Positions 29,609-39,047 of a DNA stretch of 64,000 bases are shown here, piece by piece. A model generated the notes under the pieces. The model saw nothing but the letters and a program-made list of their open reading frames with translations. It ran no database searches and had not been told where the DNA came from. The stretch spans positions 1,494,037 to 1,558,036 of the forward strand of contig NZ_JBFUPK010000002.1 of NCBI RefSeq assembly GCF_041355105.1, written 5' to 3'. The position numbers and the translations under genes are program-made. The stretch's first letter is position 1, and the number at the start of each line of letters is the position of its first letter. This DNA is from Terriglobus sp. RCC_193 (GTDB lineage Bacteria; Acidobacteriota; Terriglobia; Terriglobales; Acidobacteriaceae).

Positions 29609-30526
29609 ATGCCGATTCTTGATCGTCGTCGTTTCCTCTCGCTTACTGCGGCTGGAGTTGCCGCATCGTCGTTGCCTTCGTTTGCCATGTCGCCTGCTGC
29701 TGCGGAGGATTTCAGCTTTCTGTACCTGACGGATACACACATTCAGCCGGAGCTGCATGCTACCGAGGGATGTGCCATGGCTTTCAAGAAGGCACGAACC
29801 CTGCATGCAGACTTTGCGATCCAGGGCGGCGATCACATCTTCGATGGACTCGCTGTGCCGCTCTCACGTTCGCAGGAGTTGTTTCATCTGTACGGCGAGA
29901 CGGAACAGCAGTTGGGGCTGAAGGTTTATCACACGATGGGCAACCATGATGTGATTGGACTCTTTCCAAAAAGCGGCCTTGATCTGACCGATCCGAACTA
30001 TGGCAAGAGCTACTTTGAAGATAAGATTGGCCCACGCTATCAGAGCTTCAATTACAAAGGCGTTCACTTCATCATTCTGGATTCCGTCGGCTTTTTGCCG
30101 GAGCGCACATACTTTGGATTTCTGGATGAAGGGCAGTTGCAGTGGCTGCGTGCCGATCTGGCAAAGGTGTCCGCGACGACGCCAGTGATCCTTGTCTCGC
30201 ACATTCCACTGATCACTGCATACGGGCAGTATTCAGCGCCTCCTGCGACGCCGCCGGTACACAACAGTCTGTCTGTTTCCAACACGTATGAGATTCTTCC
30301 GCTGCTGGCGAAGCACAACGTCATTGGTGTGTTGCAGGGGCATACTCACGTCAATGAACGCGTGGAGTTCAACGGTATTTCCTACATTACGGGTGGTGCC
30401 GTTTCCGGCAACTGGTGGAAGGGGATTCACGAAGGAACGCCGGAAGGCTTCACGGTCTGCACCGTGAAAGATGGCAAGCTGACCACGCGCTACGAAACCT
30501 ATGGTTTTCATGCCGATTCTGTCTAG
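29609..30526 (+). CDS. Tat-exported calcineurin-like metallophosphoesterase
   Basis: The 305-aa product begins with a twin-arginine signal (DRRRFLSLTAAG, residues 5-16, then an Ala/Ser-rich h-region), so it folds and loads metal before export. The dinuclear-metal motifs are all visible: DTHI (about 45), GGDHIFDG (about 74), MGNHDVIG (about 111), SHIPLI (about 194) and GHTHVNE (about 243). The family cleaves phosphate mono- and diesters; the exact substrate (for example a cyclic nucleotide, phospholipid or polyphosphate) is unknown. No operon partner; the 194-nt gap to sucA follows. Confidence 0.85.
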   Translation: MPILDRRRFLSLTAAGVAASSLPSFAMSPAAAEDFSFLYLTDTHIQPELHATEGCAMAFKKARTLHADFAIQGGDHIFDGLAVPLSRSQELFHLYGETEQQLGLKVYHTMGNHDVIGLFPKSGLDLTDPNYGKSYFEDKIGPRYQSFNYKGVHFIILDSVGFLPERTYFGFLDEGQLQWLRADLAKVSATTPVILVSHIPLITAYGQYSAPPATPPVHNSLSVSNTYEILPLLAKHNVIGVLQGHTHVNERVEFNGISYITGGAVSGNWWKGIHEGTPEGFTVCTVKDGKLTTRYETYGFHADSV

Positions 30527-30720
30527 AAAAAGGCAGTAAACGCGTCATTTTGGGGTATGTGGATGGGGTTCAACGAATGGATCCATACACCTCAATTTCA
30601 TTGAGCCTAAATTCTTGTCTAATGTGCGAATATCGAACATTAATACCGTAAACCGCACAATGCCACCTCCCCAGCCGTCGTTTGGAAGGTCTATCCTTAT
30701 AGGCACGAAATCGAGGATGC

Positions 30721-33246
30721 ATGGCAACCAGGGCGAAGGCGAACGGGAAGCAGGCGACAGCGGTGGCAACACAGGAACAGGACAGCGGTAATCCGCAGTT
30801 GCGGACAGAAGTATTTGAAATTTTCCGCCGGTGGGGCTATCTGCAGGCGACGCTTGACCCCTTGAAGCAGTACCTGCCGCAGGAACCGTTCCCCATTGAT
30901 CTGCCGGAAGGCTCTGACGCCATTGCGGAAGAGGCGCGGCGTTATTACTGCGGCAACATCGCGCTGGAGTTCTCGCACATTGCGTCGCCGGAGAAGCGTG
31001 ACTGGCTCCAGAAGAAGATGGAGCAGAAGTACGTTGAGACGCCTCAGCAACAGGCGAAGACGCTGACGCAGCTCATTAAGTCGGACATCTTCGAACAGAC
31101 CATTCAACAGCGCTACCTGGGGACGAAGCGATTCTCGCTGGAGGGTCTGACGGCACTTGTTCCGTATCTTGATCGCACCTTTGAGGTGTCGTCAGAACTG
31201 GGCGTGAATCTCTGCGTGTTTGCCATGAACCATCGCGGTCGTTTGAACGTGATGGTGAACACGGTGGGGCGCAGCGCCGCCGATATCTTTACCAAGTTTG
31301 AAGACGTTGATCCACGCAGCCACCTGGGTGGCGGCGATGTGAAGTATCACCAGGGCGCAACGGGGACGTACACCTCGCCGACGGGCAAGACGATTGACCT
31401 GCATCTGGCGTCGAACCCCTCGCATCTTGAGGCGGTTGACCCCGTTATCATGGGCCGGGCGCGTGCGCGTGAAGTTCGTATTGGTGACGACGGCCCGAAG
31501 CAGGTGTTGCCTATCATCATTCATGGCGATGCGGCGTTTGCGGGACAGGGCATCTGGGCGGAGACGCTTGATCTTGCCACTATCGGTGGTTACACCGTGG
31601 GTGGCACGATTCAGATCGTCGTCAACAACCTGCTTGGATTCACGGCGGAGCCGCAGGAATCGAACTCGTCGCGCTTTGCCACGGACATGGCGAAGCGTCT
31701 GCCGATTCCCATCTTCCATGTGAACGCGGAAGACCCGGATGCGGTGGTGCGCGTGGCCGCAATTGCTGCAGAGTATCGCTCGACGTTTGCTTCGGATGTT
31801 GTCGTCGATCTCATCGGCTATCGTCGTCATGGACATTCCGAGGTGGATGATCCGACGGTCACGCAGCCGCGCCGTTACGCGAAGATCAAGGAAACGCCGG
31901 TGCTCTACAAGAGCTATGCAACGCGCATTGGTGTGGATGCTACGGCAGAGATCAAGCAGATCAGCGAGAAGTTTCTTGCGGATCAGGCAGAGGGCAAGCA
32001 GGCGCAGCATGTGCCGCATCTGTCGTCGCTGCCGAAATACTGGGACAACTACAAGGGCGGTTATCTGCCCGCGGATGAACCTACGAAGACCGGGCTTCCC
32101 GCGACGGAGATTACTCGCCTGACGCAGCTTCTGGTGAAGACACCGGAAGGCTTCAACGTCCATCCCAAGATCAAGGCTCTGCTGAAGCAGCGCGAAGAGA
32201 TGGGCAATGGCGCCAAGCCATTTGACTACGGTACGGCTGAGCTTTTGGCTTACGCATCGCTTCTGGAGAAGGGAACGCCTGTGCGTCTCTCTGGTCAGGA
32301 TTCGCAGCGCGGTACGTTCAATCAGCGCCACAGCTTCTTCACGGATACCGAGACGGAGAAGCGATGGTCGCCGCTGCAAAACATCAGCGATAATCAAGGC
32401 CGCTTTGAAGCGTATAACTCCATGCTGAGCGAAGCCGCTGTACTTGGCTTTGAGTATGGCTATGCGCGTGACTATCCGGAGACGCTGGTGCTGTGGGAGG
32501 CGCAGTTCGGTGACTTCGCCAATGGCGCACAGATCATCATGGACCAGTTCATTGCAGCAGGCGAAGCGAAGTGGGGACTGCTGAGCGGCGTGGTGTTGCT
32601 GTTGCCACATGGCTATGAAGGCCAGGGGCCAGAACATTCGTCCGCGCGCATTGAGCGCTATCTCCAGCTTTGTGCAACGGACAACATGTATGTTGCGCAG
32701 CCTTCGAATGCTGCGCAGTACTTCCATCTGCTGCGTCGCCAGGCGATGAGCGAGTATCGCAAGCCTCTCATTGTGTTCACGCCGAAGTCGATGCTGCGCC
32801 ACCCGGATGCGGTGTCGCCCATTGCAGACTTTGGTGCGGAGAAGTTTCAGACAGTGCTTGCGGATACTGAGGCAAAGGACCCGTATCGCATCCTGGTCTG
32901 TTCCGGCAAGATTGGCCACAACCTGCGTGTGGAGCGCGCCAAGCGCGGCGACTATTCCACAGCCATTGTGTTTGTGGAACAGCTCTATCCCTGGCCTGAA
33001 GAAGCATTGGCGAAAGCTTTGGAGATGTATCCCAATGCGGAAGAAGTCGTGTGGGTGCAGGAAGAGCCTGCAAACATGGGACCGCTGACGTATGCGTATC
33101 CATTGCTGAAGCGAACGGCGGGTAACCGTCGTGTGCTGCGTGTATCGCGTTCCGCCGCGGCCACACCGGCAACCGGTTCGGCCAAGGCGCATGACCTGGA
33201 AGAGAAGGCGCTCATTGAACTGGCGCTGGGCAAGGCGAAGAAGTAG
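30721..33246 (+). CDS. sucA: 2-oxoglutarate dehydrogenase E1 component (SucA)
   Basis: Thiamine-diphosphate enzyme of the TCA cycle: decarboxylates 2-oxoglutarate and passes the succinyl group to the lipoyl domain of E2. The 841 aa are shorter than the about 930 of the E. coli protein. Typical blocks are visible: RRWGYLQATLDPL, FSLEGLTALVPYLDR, FAMNHRGRLNVM, GDVKYHQGATGTY, SNPSHLEAVDPVIMGRARA, IIIHGDAAFAGQG, GYTVGGTIQIVVNNLLGFTAEP, YRRHGHSEVDDP and GQDSQRGTFNQRHS, EYGYARDYPETLVLWEAQFGDFANGAQIIMDQF. The E2 (sucB) and lpd genes are not in the window, so this copy is separate from the rest of the complex, as in a number of Acidobacteriota. Confidence 0.95.
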   Translation: MATRAKANGKQATAVATQEQDSGNPQLRTEVFEIFRRWGYLQATLDPLKQYLPQEPFPIDLPEGSDAIAEEARRYYCGNIALEFSHIASPEKRDWLQKKMEQKYVETPQQQAKTLTQLIKSDIFEQTIQQRYLGTKRFSLEGLTALVPYLDRTFEVSSELGVNLCVFAMNHRGRLNVMVNTVGRSAADIFTKFEDVDPRSHLGGGDVKYHQGATGTYTSPTGKTIDLHLASNPSHLEAVDPVIMGRARAREVRIGDDGPKQVLPIIIHGDAAFAGQGIWAETLDLATIGGYTVGGTIQIVVNNLLGFTAEPQESNSSRFATDMAKRLPIPIFHVNAEDPDAVVRVAAIAAEYRSTFASDVVVDLIGYRRHGHSEVDDPTVTQPRRYAKIKETPVLYKSYATRIGVDATAEIKQISEKFLADQAEGKQAQHVPHLSSLPKYWDNYKGGYLPADEPTKTGLPATEITRLTQLLVKTPEGFNVHPKIKALLKQREEMGNGAKPFDYGTAELLAYASLLEKGTPVRLSGQDSQRGTFNQRHSFFTDTETEKRWSPLQNISDNQGRFEAYNSMLSEAAVLGFEYGYARDYPETLVLWEAQFGDFANGAQIIMDQFIAAGEAKWGLLSGVVLLLPHGYEGQGPEHSSARIERYLQLCATDNMYVAQPSNAAQYFHLLRRQAMSEYRKPLIVFTPKSMLRHPDAVSPIADFGAEKFQTVLADTEAKDPYRILVCSGKIGHNLRVERAKRGDYSTAIVFVEQLYPWPEEALAKALEMYPNAEEVVWVQEEPANMGPLTYAYPLLKRTAGNRRVLRVSRSAAATPATGSAKAHDLEEKALIELALGKAKK

Positions 33247-33264
33247 TGCGTTATCTGGTGGTGA

Positions 33265-33291
33265 AAGGGCCGGGCAGACGCCCGGCCTTTT
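33265..33291 (+). terminator. Rho-independent terminator after sucA
   Basis: GGCCGGGC and GCCCGGCC form a perfect 8-bp stem with loop AGAC, followed by TTTTGC. Confidence 0.8.
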
Positions 33292-33344
33292 GCATTGTGC
33301 AACGTAGCGCGAGTGCTGCATTCTGCATCTAGCAAAGAGAGAGC

Positions 33345-35048
33345 ATGAATCCAGAAGCGAGTCAGGATACTGTTGAAGAGTCACCCGTACCCGTTGTCGC
33401 GGCTGCTGTAGCAGCGCCGCGTGCGGCACAGAGCAACGGCTTTGGCCCGCTGAAGATACCGCTGTTTCGTGATCGCTGGATTGCTTCCACCGTGTCCAAC
33501 GTGGGCACATGGATGCAGGATACGGCGGCCACATGGCTGATGACGGCGCTCACAGGCTCACCGTTGCTGATTGCGTCCATGCAGACCGCGGCGAGTCTGC
33601 CGGTGCTGATGCTTGGCTTGTTTGCAGGAGCCACGGCAGATATTTTCGAGCGTCGCCGGTTGTTGATCTTCTGGCAGACGTGGCAGATGATCGCCGTCTT
33701 TTTGATGGCGGTGATGGCGCTCTTTGGTGTCATCGGGCCTATGGCTCTACTGTCGCTTACGTTTCTGATGAACGTGGGTGCTGCCATGAACAGTCCGGCA
33801 TGGCAGGCGATTGTGCCGGAACTGGTGCCGCGCGAGGAATTGCCGAACGCCGTCTCGCTTGCTTCTGCCAGCAACAATCTTGCACGTGCGGTTGGTCCTG
33901 CGATGGGCGGCCTTATGGTGGCGCTGTTTGTGAAGGCCAGCACCGGTGCAGGATGGGTGTTTGCGCTGAATGCAGGCTCCTTCGCAGCGGTCATCTGGGT
34001 GCTTTACAAGTGGAAGCGCAAGCCGCTGTTTAAAAGCGCTCTGCCGGCGGAACGCATCTTCGGTTCGGTTGGCACGGGGCTGCGCTATCTGCGTTATGCG
34101 CCGGTGTTGCAGGCGATTTTTTTGCGGGCATTCCTGTTCACCTTTTCTGCTGCTGCGGTGTGGTCACTGCTCTCGTTGATTGCGGCGCGTGAATTTACGC
34201 ATAGTCATTACATCTCCGGCGCTACGGGCTATGGTGTGTTGAACGGTTCGATGGGGCTGGGCGCAGTGTTGGCGGCTGTTGCATTGCCGCGCATACGTGC
34301 GAAGTTTACTGCGGACCGCGTGCTTGCAGTAGCCAGCGTGCAGTTTCTGGCTACGCTGCTGGTATTGGCGTTCATCCATTCCGTCACGCTGGATATTCTT
34401 TTCCTCATCGGCGGCGGTTTCGCGTGGACGTGCACGATGGCCACGTTGAATACCGGTGTGCAGTTGTCGTCGCCGGGATGGGTGCAGGCTCGTGCGCTGG
34501 GCATGTATCAGATGATCTTTCAGGGTGGCCTGGCGCTGGGTTCGTTTGTATGGGGCTATGTTGCGGAACACAGCAGCGTGACTGCTTCGATGGCCAGCGC
34601 GGCTGTACTGATTGCGGTCGCCATGCCTGTCACGCTGCGATTGCATGTGTTGCGCGGCAGTCTGCCGGACCTGACGCCGTATCACTTCAAACGTCCTGTG
34701 CCACATCTGGAACTGGAACCCGCGCCGGAAGATGGCCCGGTCCGCATTCTTGTGGATTACACCGTGGACGTGGAGAACTACAACGAGTTCGTTGCCCGCA
34801 TCCATAAACTACGCGAAGTACGTCTTCGTACCGGTGCGATTCGGTGGGCTGTGTTTCGCGATGGCAACAATGCAGAACGGCTGGAAGAAAGCTTTGTAAT
34901 GGAAAGCTGGCTGGAGTATCTGCGCAGCCGCGAACGTATGACTACTGCGGACTTTGCCGTGTTGCAATGCGTGCGCGATCTGCACAAGGGCGAGGAGTTG
35001 CCCAGTGTGACGCATCAGGTCTATGCAAAAGAGATGACGCAGGGCTAA
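33345..35048 (+). CDS. MFS exporter (transmembrane secretion effector/EntS-like) with C-terminal soluble domain
   Basis: The 567-aa product has about 12 transmembrane segments (about 45-435) and MFS-like motifs (VSNVGTWMQDTAATWLMTALTGSPLLIASMQT; RRRLLIFWQTWQMIAV), followed by a soluble C-terminal domain of about 110 residues that begins VRILVDYTVDVENYNEFV and ends SVTHQVYAKE. That domain resembles an antibiotic-biosynthesis-monooxygenase-like ferredoxin fold, which is the usual tail of this MFS family. Members export siderophores and drugs; the cargo here is unknown. The stop overlaps the convergent antiporter gene by 3 nt. Confidence 0.8.
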   Translation: MNPEASQDTVEESPVPVVAAAVAAPRAAQSNGFGPLKIPLFRDRWIASTVSNVGTWMQDTAATWLMTALTGSPLLIASMQTAASLPVLMLGLFAGATADIFERRRLLIFWQTWQMIAVFLMAVMALFGVIGPMALLSLTFLMNVGAAMNSPAWQAIVPELVPREELPNAVSLASASNNLARAVGPAMGGLMVALFVKASTGAGWVFALNAGSFAAVIWVLYKWKRKPLFKSALPAERIFGSVGTGLRYLRYAPVLQAIFLRAFLFTFSAAAVWSLLSLIAAREFTHSHYISGATGYGVLNGSMGLGAVLAAVALPRIRAKFTADRVLAVASVQFLATLLVLAFIHSVTLDILFLIGGGFAWTCTMATLNTGVQLSSPGWVQARALGMYQMIFQGGLALGSFVWGYVAEHSSVTASMASAAVLIAVAMPVTLRLHVLRGSLPDLTPYHFKRPVPHLELEPAPEDGPVRILVDYTVDVENYNEFVARIHKLREVRLRTGAIRWAVFRDGNNAERLEESFVMESWLEYLRSRERMTTADFAVLQCVRDLHKGEELPSVTHQVYAKEMTQG

Positions 35049-36262
35049 GCAGCGCTGCCGTGGTTGCCAATGCGCAGCAACGTCAGCAGCGGCGAAGTCA
35101 TGATGGTGGTTATCAGAGCAACGACGACCAGCGCCGCAAACAACGCCGGACCGAACACGCCCTGCGTATAAGCGATGTTCAGCACGATCAACTCTACGAG
35201 GCCGCGTGTATTCAACATGGTGCCAAGTGCAAAGGAGTTGCGCCATGATTCACCCAACGGTCGCGCGGCAATGACACCGCCGCCAATCTTGCCAATAACA
35301 GCGAGAAGCAAAAGCAGCAGCGTCCAGGGGAGCACACCGCTGCCTTGTAATAGATCCAGCCGCGTGCGAAGCCCTGTCAGTGCGAAGAAGAACGGCAGCA
35401 GCAGCGATGTGACCGGCACTTGAAGCGAGTCGTTCAGTGTCTTCTGCCACTTTGGAATGCGTGGAAACGCAAGGCCTGCAATGAACGCACCAAATAGTGA
35501 ATGGAGTCCGAGCGCGTCAGTCGTTGCAGCCGAGAGCAATGCCACTAATACTGAGCCTGCAACGACCGATGCAGGAAGCGAGTGTTCACGATAGCGGTTT
35601 GCGATGTCGCGTGCGAAGCGCGTCACCACAAACATCATCAGCAGATATGCGGCGAACAACATCAGTCGCAGTAGCATGGAAAGTGCGCTGCCGTTGTGTG
35701 GCAGGATAGACATCGCCACTGCCAGCAACATCCACGCACATACATCGTCGGCGGCTGCGCACATCAGCGCGGTTACACCGAGGGGTGTCGATGTGAGTCC
35801 GCGCTCTTCCAGAATTCTGGCCAACACAGGAAACGCCGTGATGCTTAGCGAGATGCCAAGGAACAATGTGAACGGCAGCAGCGCTGCTGATGTGGGGAAG
35901 CGCGCCATTGTTGGCTTTGCCACTGCGACGCCAAGTGCGAACGGCAATAGCAGACTGGCAAGCCCGGCGGCAGCAGCGGTCTTCTTCTGCTGATGCATGT
36001 GGCTATAGTCCAGTGAACTGCCAATCAGGAAGAGATACAGCACCAGCCCAAGCGTGCTGAGCACATCAAACGCGCTGAGCGTCGCTGGTGTGAAGAGCGT
36101 ATGCCACGCGGAGGGCATCAGGCGACCGAGCAACGTTGGCCCCAGCAGAATGCCGCCGGTCATTTCGCCAATCACACTTGCCTGTCCCAGCCTGCGCGCA
36201 ATCCATCCGCAGAACAGCGTTGTGGATAGCACCACCAACATGGAAACAAGAAGAGGATTCAT
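35045..36262 (-). CDS. Cation:proton antiporter, CPA2 family (Kef/Nha-like)
   Basis: Integral membrane antiporter of Na+ or K+ for H+. The 405-aa product is almost wholly hydrophobic with 12 or so helices. Family-type motifs are visible: LGQASVIGEMTGGILLGPTLLGRLMP (about 25-50), DDVCAWMLLAVA (about 165; the double Asp is the ion-binding pair of this superfamily) and LGTMLNTRGLVELIVLNIA (about 345). There is no RCK domain, so it is the Na+/H+ type rather than full Kef. It is followed by a small membrane protein whose start is 6 nt away on the same strand. Confidence 0.85.
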   Translation of the reverse strand: MNPLLVSMLVVLSTTLFCGWIARRLGQASVIGEMTGGILLGPTLLGRLMPSAWHTLFTPATLSAFDVLSTLGLVLYLFLIGSSLDYSHMHQQKKTAAAAGLASLLLPFALGVAVAKPTMARFPTSAALLPFTLFLGISLSITAFPVLARILEERGLTSTPLGVTALMCAAADDVCAWMLLAVAMSILPHNGSALSMLLRLMLFAAYLLMMFVVTRFARDIANRYREHSLPASVVAGSVLVALLSAATTDALGLHSLFGAFIAGLAFPRIPKWQKTLNDSLQVPVTSLLLPFFFALTGLRTRLDLLQGSGVLPWTLLLLLLAVIGKIGGGVIAARPLGESWRNSFALGTMLNTRGLVELIVLNIAYTQGVFGPALFAALVVVALITTIMTSPLLTLLRIGNHGSAA

Positions 36263-36268
36263 GCGCGC

Positions 36269-36766
36269 TTACGCCGTTGCCGCGGCCTTCTTTTTTGCGT
36301 TGTGCCGCGCCGTCAGCACCACGAGTCCTTCTGTGACCAGCAGCAGTGCGCCGGGAATCGCCAGGCGAGAGCCGATCGTGGAAGGCCACAACAAGCGGTA
36401 GTCCTGAAAGACGTCAACGGAGAACAGGATGGTTCCCAACACAAAAAGCACACTGCCGACCCAGCGGCGGAAGTGGCTCAGATTGCTTTCGCCCTTGTAC
36501 GACTTACCCGCAACTTCAAACAACGGTGCGCCCACCATACCGTGCGCGTCATATACGCGGCAACGAACCTGCGGATGATCGTTCACATAATCGTGCGCGT
36601 AGGCTTCCGCTTCAGCAGCGGTGGCAAACACATCGCAGTATGGTGCGCCGGTATAGTCGTTCGGAAAGCTGGAGTAATGTACGGCGAACTCATTCGCGGC
36701 GATGCGCTGGTTCCATGACGATGGCTGTACCGCTGGATCAAACAGCGGCACACGTCTGTTCGGCAT
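36269..36766 (-). CDS. Hypothetical two-helix membrane protein
   Basis: I do not recognise a named family. The 165-aa product has a soluble N-terminal half (about 1-95) with several aromatic residues, then two hydrophobic helices (about 100-118: VGSVLFVLGTILFSVDVF, and 130-150: LAIPGALLLVTEGLVVLTA), and ends in a basic Lys/Ala tail. The soluble part (FATAAEAEAYAHDYV, VRCRVYDAHGMVG, LFEVAGKSYKG) may form a small alpha/beta domain. It sits between a zinc-less oxidoreductase and the antiporter on the same strand (overlap with the former by one base; 6 nt to the latter), so the three probably form an operon. Confidence 0.6.
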   Translation of the reverse strand: MPNRRVPLFDPAVQPSSWNQRIAANEFAVHYSSFPNDYTGAPYCDVFATAAEAEAYAHDYVNDHPQVRCRVYDAHGMVGAPLFEVAGKSYKGESNLSHFRRWVGSVLFVLGTILFSVDVFQDYRLLWPSTIGSRLAIPGALLLVTEGLVVLTARHNAKKKAAATA

Positions 36767-37800
36767 TACTCCCAGCCTTCCAGCACGATCTTGCCAATGG
36801 AACGTCCACTCTCAATCCATGCGTGCGCCATCTTCAGGTTCTGCGCATTGATCGTGCCATAGCTCTGCGTCATGGTCGTCTTCAGCGTGCCCAGGTCCAT
36901 CAGTTTGCTGACTTCTGTTAGCGAATCATGCTGGCGAAGGATGTCTGGCGTTTCGTAATAGCTGCGCGTGAACATGAACTCCCAGCAGATGGTGCCGCTC
37001 TTGCGCTTCAACGGTCGCGCATCCACGGGCTTCTGCGGGTCGTCAATGATGGCAATCTTGCCCTGCGGCGCAAGCAGTTCTGCAATGCCGGGATAGTGCG
37101 TGTCAGTGGCGGAAAGCAGAGCAATGTACTCCACCTCACCCAATCCCAGCTCCTGCATCTGGGTGCGGATGTCACGGTGATGGTCGATGACGTAATCCGC
37201 GCCCATCTGGCGGCACCACTCCGTAGTCTCCGGGCGCGATGCCGTTGCGACGACTGTCAGCGGCGTCATGTGCGATGCAATCTGCATCAGCATGGAACCT
37301 ACGCCACCCGCCGCGCCAATGATCAGGATGGAACCCTTGCGCGGTGCGCCATAGCCAATGCGCCGCTGCTCTACGCCAAAGCGATCAAACAAAATCTCCC
37401 AGGCTGTGAGCGAAGTCAGTGGAAGTGCTGCTGCCTCTGCGAAGCTCAACCTCTTCGGTTTGATCGCGACGATGCGTTCATCCACGGAATGAAACTGGGC
37501 GTTGGCACCCTGACGCGCGATGCAACCGGAGTAGTAGACCTCATCGCCCTTTTTGAACATGGAGGACAGCTTGCCCGTGCCTACCACCACGCCGGCACAA
37601 TCCCAGCCCAGCACCTTGTACTCCTTGCCGGAGTCGGGCTTCGCGCTTTTGCGCTGCTTGGTGTCGACGGGGTTCACGGAGATGGCCCGGACCTCCACCA
37701 ACAGGTCACGGTCACGCACCGTGGGCATCTCCAGTTCAATGTCCAGCAATGCGTCCGGGTCGTCGATGGGGAGGGGGGTGTGGTAGCCAACAGCCTTCAT
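36766..37800 (-). CDS. Zinc-independent quinone oxidoreductase-like MDR protein
   Basis: NADPH-dependent oxidoreductase of the medium-chain dehydrogenase family. The 344-aa product has the GroES-like fold (about 1-130: YHTPLPIDDP, VRAISVNPVDTKQRK, LGWDCAGVVVG) and the Rossmann fold with ILIIGAAGGVGSMLMQIA (about 160-178) and YVIDHHRD. The zinc-ligand Cys cluster of zinc-dependent members is missing, so it is the QOR/ZTA1-like or 'zinc-type alcohol dehydrogenase-like' group. The ATG at 37800 has an upstream run with GGGTGTGG; the gene leads the operon with the two membrane-protein genes. The substrate is unknown. Confidence 0.85.
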   Translation of the reverse strand: MKAVGYHTPLPIDDPDALLDIELEMPTVRDRDLLVEVRAISVNPVDTKQRKSAKPDSGKEYKVLGWDCAGVVVGTGKLSSMFKKGDEVYYSGCIARQGANAQFHSVDERIVAIKPKRLSFAEAAALPLTSLTAWEILFDRFGVEQRRIGYGAPRKGSILIIGAAGGVGSMLMQIASHMTPLTVVATASRPETTEWCRQMGADYVIDHHRDIRTQMQELGLGEVEYIALLSATDTHYPGIAELLAPQGKIAIIDDPQKPVDARPLKRKSGTICWEFMFTRSYYETPDILRQHDSLTEVSKLMDLGTLKTTMTQSYGTINAQNLKMAHAWIESGRSIGKIVLEGWE

Positions 37801-37831
37801 AGAACCGAGTCTACCGTGCCCCCGCCCGCCA

Positions 37832-38170
37832 TTACACGATGTAGGAAAGAAGAACGTTCACAATGGCAACGATCAGTGCGCAGAGAAACGCTGCCGTAAA
37901 GTTCTTCACGACAAACCCTCGCACAAACCGCGCCACGATGTAGATCATGATGGCATCGCAGATCAGGTACATCAAGCCGGGGAGTAGCCACGTGATGGGA
38001 AACGCCATGACGCGAATCAGGAAACCCAGCGTTGCGTTCAGCAGGCCGATCAGTACGGCTGCAATCAGCGCCGTGCCAAAAGAATCGATCTCCACCGAAG
38101 GAAGGAGGTACGCCGCAACCACCAGCGATACCGCACTCAACAGCCATACCAGCAAAGCATGAAGAATCAT
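37832..38170 (-). CDS. Mycobacterial-type 4-TM membrane protein ('phage holin family', YvlD-like)
   Basis: The 112-aa product is four transmembrane helices with short loops (MILHALLVWLLSAVSLVVAAYLLPSV... TFGFLIRVMAFPITWLLPGLMYLICDAIMIYIVARF...). It matches the small 'phage holin family protein' group, which is common in bacteria and not a phage gene despite the name. The function is unknown; family members are linked to membrane stress in some bacteria. It has its own transcription unit; the next gene downstream on the same strand is 31 nt away. Confidence 0.8.
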   Translation of the reverse strand: MILHALLVWLLSAVSLVVAAYLLPSVEIDSFGTALIAAVLIGLLNATLGFLIRVMAFPITWLLPGLMYLICDAIMIYIVARFVRGFVVKNFTAAFLCALIVAIVNVLLSYIV

Positions 38171-38215
38171 GCCAGTAGGATTAGCACGAAAGTGATAGAG
38201 GTGGCTTCATTATTT

Positions 38216-38551
38216 TTATGATCCTGCGCCATCGCCCAGGTGCGGGCCAAGGAGCGCTGTCAATGCGTCCACCTGTTCCCGCAAGCGTTCCGGCTGCAGC
38301 GGGCCATCTTTATCCAGTGAGTGCTCAATCCCACGCGCGGCTTCCGTAGCGCTGTGCAACCCGAACATGCCCAAAGATCCGGCCATTTTATGGGCTGTGG
38401 TAGCGGCGTCTGCTCGCAGATCGTCCTCAATGGCTCCGGTTGTGCTGAGTTGTTTCGCAGCACGCTGAAGCACGGCCAAGCGCTCGCGTGTCTGCGGCTG
38501 GTTCTTTTTCCAAATCGCGGCCAGTGCCGTCTGAAGGGGGGCTTCTGCCAT
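38216..38551 (-). CDS. Histidine phosphotransfer (HPt) domain protein
   Basis: The 111-aa product is a single four-helix-type domain with the phosphoacceptor region AHKMAGSLGMFGLHSATEAARGIE (His about 53) typical of HPt proteins (H-K-x-K/A-G-S). It would relay phosphate between a hybrid kinase and a response regulator. It is directly followed, 3 nt after its start on the genome and in the same direction, by a stand-alone receiver gene at 38555-38938, which is upstream in transcription. A kinase is not in the window. Confidence 0.8.
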   Translation of the reverse strand: MAEAPLQTALAAIWKKNQPQTRERLAVLQRAAKQLSTTGAIEDDLRADAATTAHKMAGSLGMFGLHSATEAARGIEHSLDKDGPLQPERLREQVDALTALLGPHLGDGAGS

Positions 38552-38554
38552 GGC

Positions 38555-38938
38555 TTACGCGGCTAGCGTGTCCCAGTGCAGCACATCGGCTATCTGCTGT
38601 GCCAGCGTCATAGGATCGAAGGGTTTAAACAAGACCGCGGCCACGCCCAGGTCGGAAAATCGCCGCTGGTCCACACCCTGTACCTTGGCCGTCAGAAAGA
38701 TGACAGGGATATTTGCCAGCTCGGGGATTTTCTGCATTTTGCGGAAGGTCGTCGGGCCGTCCATCTCGGGCATCATCACATCCATCAGGATGGCTTCCGG
38801 CTTTTCGGCCAGTGCTATGCGAATGCCGTCAGCCCCGGAATTCGCTGCGATCACCTGCCAGCCTGCTGTTGCCTCCAATGTGAGCGAGGCGACCTCCCGG
38901 ATATCGTCTTCGTCGTCGATCAGAAGAATGCGATGCAT
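38555..38938 (-). CDS. Stand-alone response regulator (receiver domain)
   Basis: Single CheY-like receiver of 127 aa from the ATG at 38938. The acidic pocket is in LLIDDEDDIREV (about 5-15), the phosphorylated Asp is in ILMDVMMPEMDG (about 54), and the Lys is in VLFKPFDP (about 104). No output domain follows, so it acts by protein contact or as a phosphate relay with the HPt gene 3 nt downstream. The open frame upstream to 39175 is Arg-rich and without sense as protein; the ATG at 38938 gives a normal receiver start. Confidence 0.88.
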   Translation of the reverse strand: MHRILLIDDEDDIREVASLTLEATAGWQVIAANSGADGIRIALAEKPEAILMDVMMPEMDGPTTFRKMQKIPELANIPVIFLTAKVQGVDQRRFSDLGVAAVLFKPFDPMTLAQQIADVLHWDTLAA

Positions 38939-39047
38939 CGTCGAAGACAATCTTACGGCTGCCGGGAGGCGCGCGTCATGCAGCTTCTGTGGGATTCCGA
39001 ACGCTTCTTGTGTGGTGAGTAGCAATACGGGAACTTGGAAGCAAGTA

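Noticed and set aside
31192-33534. 780-codon minus-strand frame opposite sucA
   Set aside because: Composition (His/Arg/Gln-rich) is that of an antisense shadow; sucA is unmistakable.
37832-38170. Phage holin, suggesting a prophage
   Set aside because: The family name is misleading; no other phage gene is near, and the four-helix protein is common in bacterial chromosomes.
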